Positions 36,391 through 39,013 of a stretch of DNA of 39,013 nt are shown here, piece after piece. The notes beneath the pieces were generated by a model. It worked only from the letters and a program-made list of their open reading frames with translations. It was not told the DNA's origin and ran no database searches. A program made the translations under genes and the position numbers. Source of the stretch: Candidatus Pacearchaeota archaeon (GTDB lineage: Archaea; Nanobdellota; Nanobdellia; Pacearchaeales; GW2011-AR1); contig JACOYL010000005.1 in the NCBI GenBank assembly GCA_016181895.1, forward strand, positions 1 to 39,013, in the 5' to 3' direction. How positions within the stretch are numbered: the stretch's first letter is position 1; each line of letters starts with the position of its first letter.

Positions 36391-38844
36391 ATGCCGAAAA
36401 AAAGGGAAAAGAATTCTGAAGAAGACGAGGAATACGATGATGTCGGAAAGATTGATTTTGTCGCATGGTTTTCAGAACTGAACAAGAAATCGATAAACAT
36501 CGCGGGAGGCAAAGGCGCGAATCTTGGAGAGATGTACAACGCGAAAATTCCAGTGCCCCCCGGATTTGTCATTACAGCCCAGGCTTACCAATATTTTATC
36601 CGAGAAGCTGGAATAGGAGAAGAGATAAAAAAACTTCTCTCGGGTTTGGATTACGAAAACACAAAACAACTTGATGAAATCACGGAGAAAATTCGCGAGT
36701 TGATTGTCAATTCAGAAATGCCGAGGAAAATGGAAACCGAGATTTTGGAGGCTTATGAAAATCTCAGCGTTGAACCAAGCACAGTCACGGCTCACGAATT
36801 CCTGAAAAGATTTCCAGAGAGCATTTTCGTGGCCGTCAGGAGCAGCGCAACAGCAGAGGATTTGGAAGACGCGAGTTTTGCAGGGCAGCAGGATTCTTAT
36901 TTGAACATAAAAGGAAACGAGAGTTTGCTGAAAACGATAAAAAAATGTTTTGCTTCGCTTTTTACATCAAGGGCGACTTATTATCGGCATAAAAAAGGAT
37001 TTCAGCACGAGAAAACAAGCCTTGCAGTCGTGATTCAAAAAATGGTTGATGCAGACAAGTCAGGGGTTGTTTTTTCCAAAGACCCGAGTTTCAATAATGA
37101 TTACGTGATTGTCGAGGCTGTTTTTGGATTGGGAACAGGAATTGTTTCCGGAATGATAACTCCTGATAAATATCTCGTTTCAGAAGACCTGGAAATTCTT
37201 GAAAAGAAAATCTCCGAGAAGAAAATTGCGGTGACAAGAAACGCGGGAGGCGAGGACATAACTGTTAAGCTGACAAGGGAAAAATCCTTGTCGCAGGTTT
37301 TGAAAGACAGCGAGATAAAAAAAATTGCGGAGATTTCCCTGAAATTGGAAAGGCATTACAAAAAGCCGCAGGACATTGAATTCGCGCTTGAAAACGGGGA
37401 GATTTACGTCGTGCAGACAAGGGCGATAACGACAATGGAAAAAAGAATTACAGGGGTGGCGAAGGAAATCAAAGGAGAAATTGTTTTAGAAGGATTGGCA
37501 GCGAGCCCAGGAATCGGTTCGGGAACAGTCAAGATTGTAAAAACGCTTGAGGATTTGCAGAAAATAAATCTTGGAGATGTTCTTGTGACAAAGATGACAA
37601 ATCCCGACATGGTTGTCACGATGCAGAAATCCGCGGCAATCGTAACAGACGAGGGAGGCTTGACGGCGCACGCCGCGATTGTTTCAAGGGAAATGGGAAT
37701 CCCCTGCATTGTCGGAACACAGGAAGCGACAAAAAAATTAAAAGACGGAGAAATCATAACCGTCGACGGATTCAACGGAAAAGTCTACAGGGGAAAAGTG
37801 GCTGAATCAGAGAAGAAAGAAATTCATAGGGTAATTCACAACACGAAAACCAAACTGAAAGTCATGGTCGACCTTCCAAGCTACGCGGAAAGGGCTTCAA
37901 AGACGGGAATAAAAAGCGTCGGGCTCCTTAGAATCGAGGGAATCATTGCAGAATCGGGAAAGCATCCGAATTATTTTCTTTCAAATAAAAAATTCAAGGA
38001 ATATGAAGAAGTTGTTTTCAACGGCGTGGATTCCATTGCAAAATACTTTCACCAGCTTTGGGTCAGGACTTCTGACATAAGAAGCGACGAGTTTCAGAAT
38101 TTGCTTGGATCCCCCAAGGAAATAGAAGCGAATCCGATGCTGGGGATGCACGGAATAAGATACAGTTTGAAATATCCCGAGCTTTTGAAATCTGAACTTA
38201 GAGCATTGAAAAGAGTTTCTGAAAACGGCAAGGAAATCGGCGTTCTATTGCCCCAGATTATTTCCGTCGAAGAAGTGCAGGAAACAAAAAAATATCTGAA
38301 GGAAATCGGATTTTCAGAGGCAAAAATCGGAGTGATGATTGAAACTCCCGCCGCAGTGCAATTGATAAAGGATTTTTGCGAGGAAGGAATTGATTTCGTT
38401 TCATTCGGAACAAACGATTTGACTCAATACATGCTCGCGATTGACAGGGGAAACAAGGAAGTCCAGCATTTGTACAATGAAATGCATCCGGCGATTTTGT
38501 ATCAACTCGAATATGTAATTAGGGTTGCGAAAAAATACAATGTCGAGACAAGCATCTGCGGGCAGGCGGGAAGCAGAAAGGAAATGGTGAAGTTTCTCGT
38601 AGAGAGAAAAATAGACAGCATTTCCGTGAATGCCGACGCTGCAAAGGAAATCTCCGACTACATTTTGGAGCTTGAGGGAAACCATCTTGGAAAAAGGGAA
38701 ATCGAGCATTTGAAAAGCGAAGAAATTCTCCCGATTCCGGAAGAGCCTGTGGGAGCAGAAGAACTTCAGGAAGGAGAAGTCACGGAGCAGGAAGAAAGAC
38801 AGCAAAAACACAAAAGGGAAGAGAAAAAACTGGATATTTTTTGA
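36391..38844 (+). CDS. ppsA: Phosphoenolpyruvate synthase
   Basis: An 817 aa enzyme that makes PEP from pyruvate and ATP, the entry to gluconeogenesis. Domains are an ATP-grasp-like domain (INIAGGKGANLGEM, FVAVRSSATAEDLEDASFAGQQDSYLNI, GVVFSKDPSF), a swivelling His domain with GGLTAHAAIVSREMGIPCIVGT (phosphorylated His427), and a PEP/pyruvate barrel with IKSVGLLRIEGIIAE, FVSFGTNDLTQYMLAIDR and the catalytic Cys in TSICGQAGS. It starts with an acidic extension (about residues 5-18, EKNSEEDEEYDD) and ends with a Gln/Glu/Lys-rich tail, both outside the conserved core. The start is supported by the shared TATA box. Confidence 0.96.
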   Translation: MPKKREKNSEEDEEYDDVGKIDFVAWFSELNKKSINIAGGKGANLGEMYNAKIPVPPGFVITAQAYQYFIREAGIGEEIKKLLSGLDYENTKQLDEITEKIRELIVNSEMPRKMETEILEAYENLSVEPSTVTAHEFLKRFPESIFVAVRSSATAEDLEDASFAGQQDSYLNIKGNESLLKTIKKCFASLFTSRATYYRHKKGFQHEKTSLAVVIQKMVDADKSGVVFSKDPSFNNDYVIVEAVFGLGTGIVSGMITPDKYLVSEDLEILEKKISEKKIAVTRNAGGEDITVKLTREKSLSQVLKDSEIKKIAEISLKLERHYKKPQDIEFALENGEIYVVQTRAITTMEKRITGVAKEIKGEIVLEGLAASPGIGSGTVKIVKTLEDLQKINLGDVLVTKMTNPDMVVTMQKSAAIVTDEGGLTAHAAIVSREMGIPCIVGTQEATKKLKDGEIITVDGFNGKVYRGKVAESEKKEIHRVIHNTKTKLKVMVDLPSYAERASKTGIKSVGLLRIEGIIAESGKHPNYFLSNKKFKEYEEVVFNGVDSIAKYFHQLWVRTSDIRSDEFQNLLGSPKEIEANPMLGMHGIRYSLKYPELLKSELRALKRVSENGKEIGVLLPQIISVEEVQETKKYLKEIGFSEAKIGVMIETPAAVQLIKDFCEEGIDFVSFGTNDLTQYMLAIDRGNKEVQHLYNEMHPAILYQLEYVIRVAKKYNVETSICGQAGSRKEMVKFLVERKIDSISVNADAAKEISDYILELEGNHLGKREIEHLKSEEILPIPEEPVGAEELQEGEVTEQEERQQKHKREEKKLDIF

Positions 38845-38870
38845 ATGTTTTTGGGAAGAGGGATAGATGT

Positions 38871-39013
38871 TCAACAATCAGACCAACAACTATTTTTGTT
38901 TTCAGGATAATCACAATAGCCATCCCCACAATAAGTATCTGTTGCCCTGCATGTTCCATGTAAACAGATATTACTTACACACTCGTTATCATAAGAACAA
39001 TAATAACCATTAT
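38871..39013 (-). CDS. C-terminal end of a Cys-rich secreted-type protein (partial)
   Basis: Only the C-terminal 46 or so residues are in the window; the frame runs off the right edge. It contains ten Cys: NGYYCSYDNECVSNICLHG, TCRATDTYCGDGYC and DYPENKNSCWSDC. The CGDGYCDYPEN-C-x-x-D-C pattern occurs in extracellular Cys-rich repeats of archaea. The protein is probably exported and disulfide-rich, but its N-terminus is not seen. Confidence 0.6.
   Translation of the reverse strand, partial: NGYYCSYDNECVSNICLHGTCRATDTYCGDGYCDYPENKNSCWSDC

Overview
The window looks like chromosome from an AT-rich DPANN archaeon, probably of the Pacearchaeota/Woesearchaeota type. This is inferred from gene content and sequence style, not from a database match. 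The evidence is an archaeal DnaG primase, archaeal/eukaryal-type TrpRS, a pyruvoyl AdoMet decarboxylase, two tRNAs with introns at the canonical archaeal 37/38 position, and TATA-like boxes about 25 nt upstream of most isolated start codons, so many genes appear leaderless.

Layout. 1-4300: an SMC ATPase with a Rad50-style CxxC zinc hook, then exonuclease III and protein-isoaspartate methyltransferase. 4300-6600: a VapBC pair with a repeated operator, a permuted papain-fold protein, and three unknown genes. 6660-12330: an Ig-rich membrane protein, an NYN-domain nuclease with a hairpin leader, a membrane-tethered Mrr-like nuclease, DnaG with a long structured leader, and a secreted protein. 12340-15110: DUF5522 and DedA genes, a small membrane protein, tRNA-Glu(CUC) with an intron, cupredoxin and DoxX, two coupled tiny membrane proteins, and tRNA-Ile(UAU) with an intron. 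15240-20200: an acidic secreted protein, a fused MTA phosphorylase-adenine phosphoribosyltransferase, a flavodoxin-like protein and small unknowns. 19380-22790 (minus strand): an operon of thrS, a GNAT acetyltransferase, an inserted second NYN gene, and two further genes. 22860-36340: three restriction-modification pairs, all tail-to-tail, separated by trpS/pterin dehydratase, a receptor-like protein with a degenerate cyclase-like domain, speD, htpX and lemA. 36390-38844: PEP synthase. The right edge holds the C-terminus of a Cys-rich protein.

How the genes connect. SpeD opens the route to aminopropyl polyamines, which releases methylthioadenosine; the fused MTAP-APRT would return that by-product to AMP in two steps on one chain. 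PEP synthase is gluconeogenic. HtpX and LemA form a common membrane quality-control pairing. The three R-M systems, the Mrr-like nuclease and VapBC make this a defence-rich stretch placed among housekeeping genes.

The most interesting structures are: (1) two NYN nuclease genes, each with a GC-rich 11-bp hairpin sharing a TTGCTTC core in the predicted leader; (2) signs that the second NYN gene was inserted into an ATGA-overlapped operon with a 25-bp duplication, next to a 55-bp frameshifting tandem duplication in the acetyltransferase gene; (3) an SMC with a zinc hook; (4) the MTAP-APRT fusion; (5) a membrane protein with a cyclase-like cytoplasmic domain; and (6) two 52-bp divergent promoters in which one palindromic TATA box appears to serve both directions.
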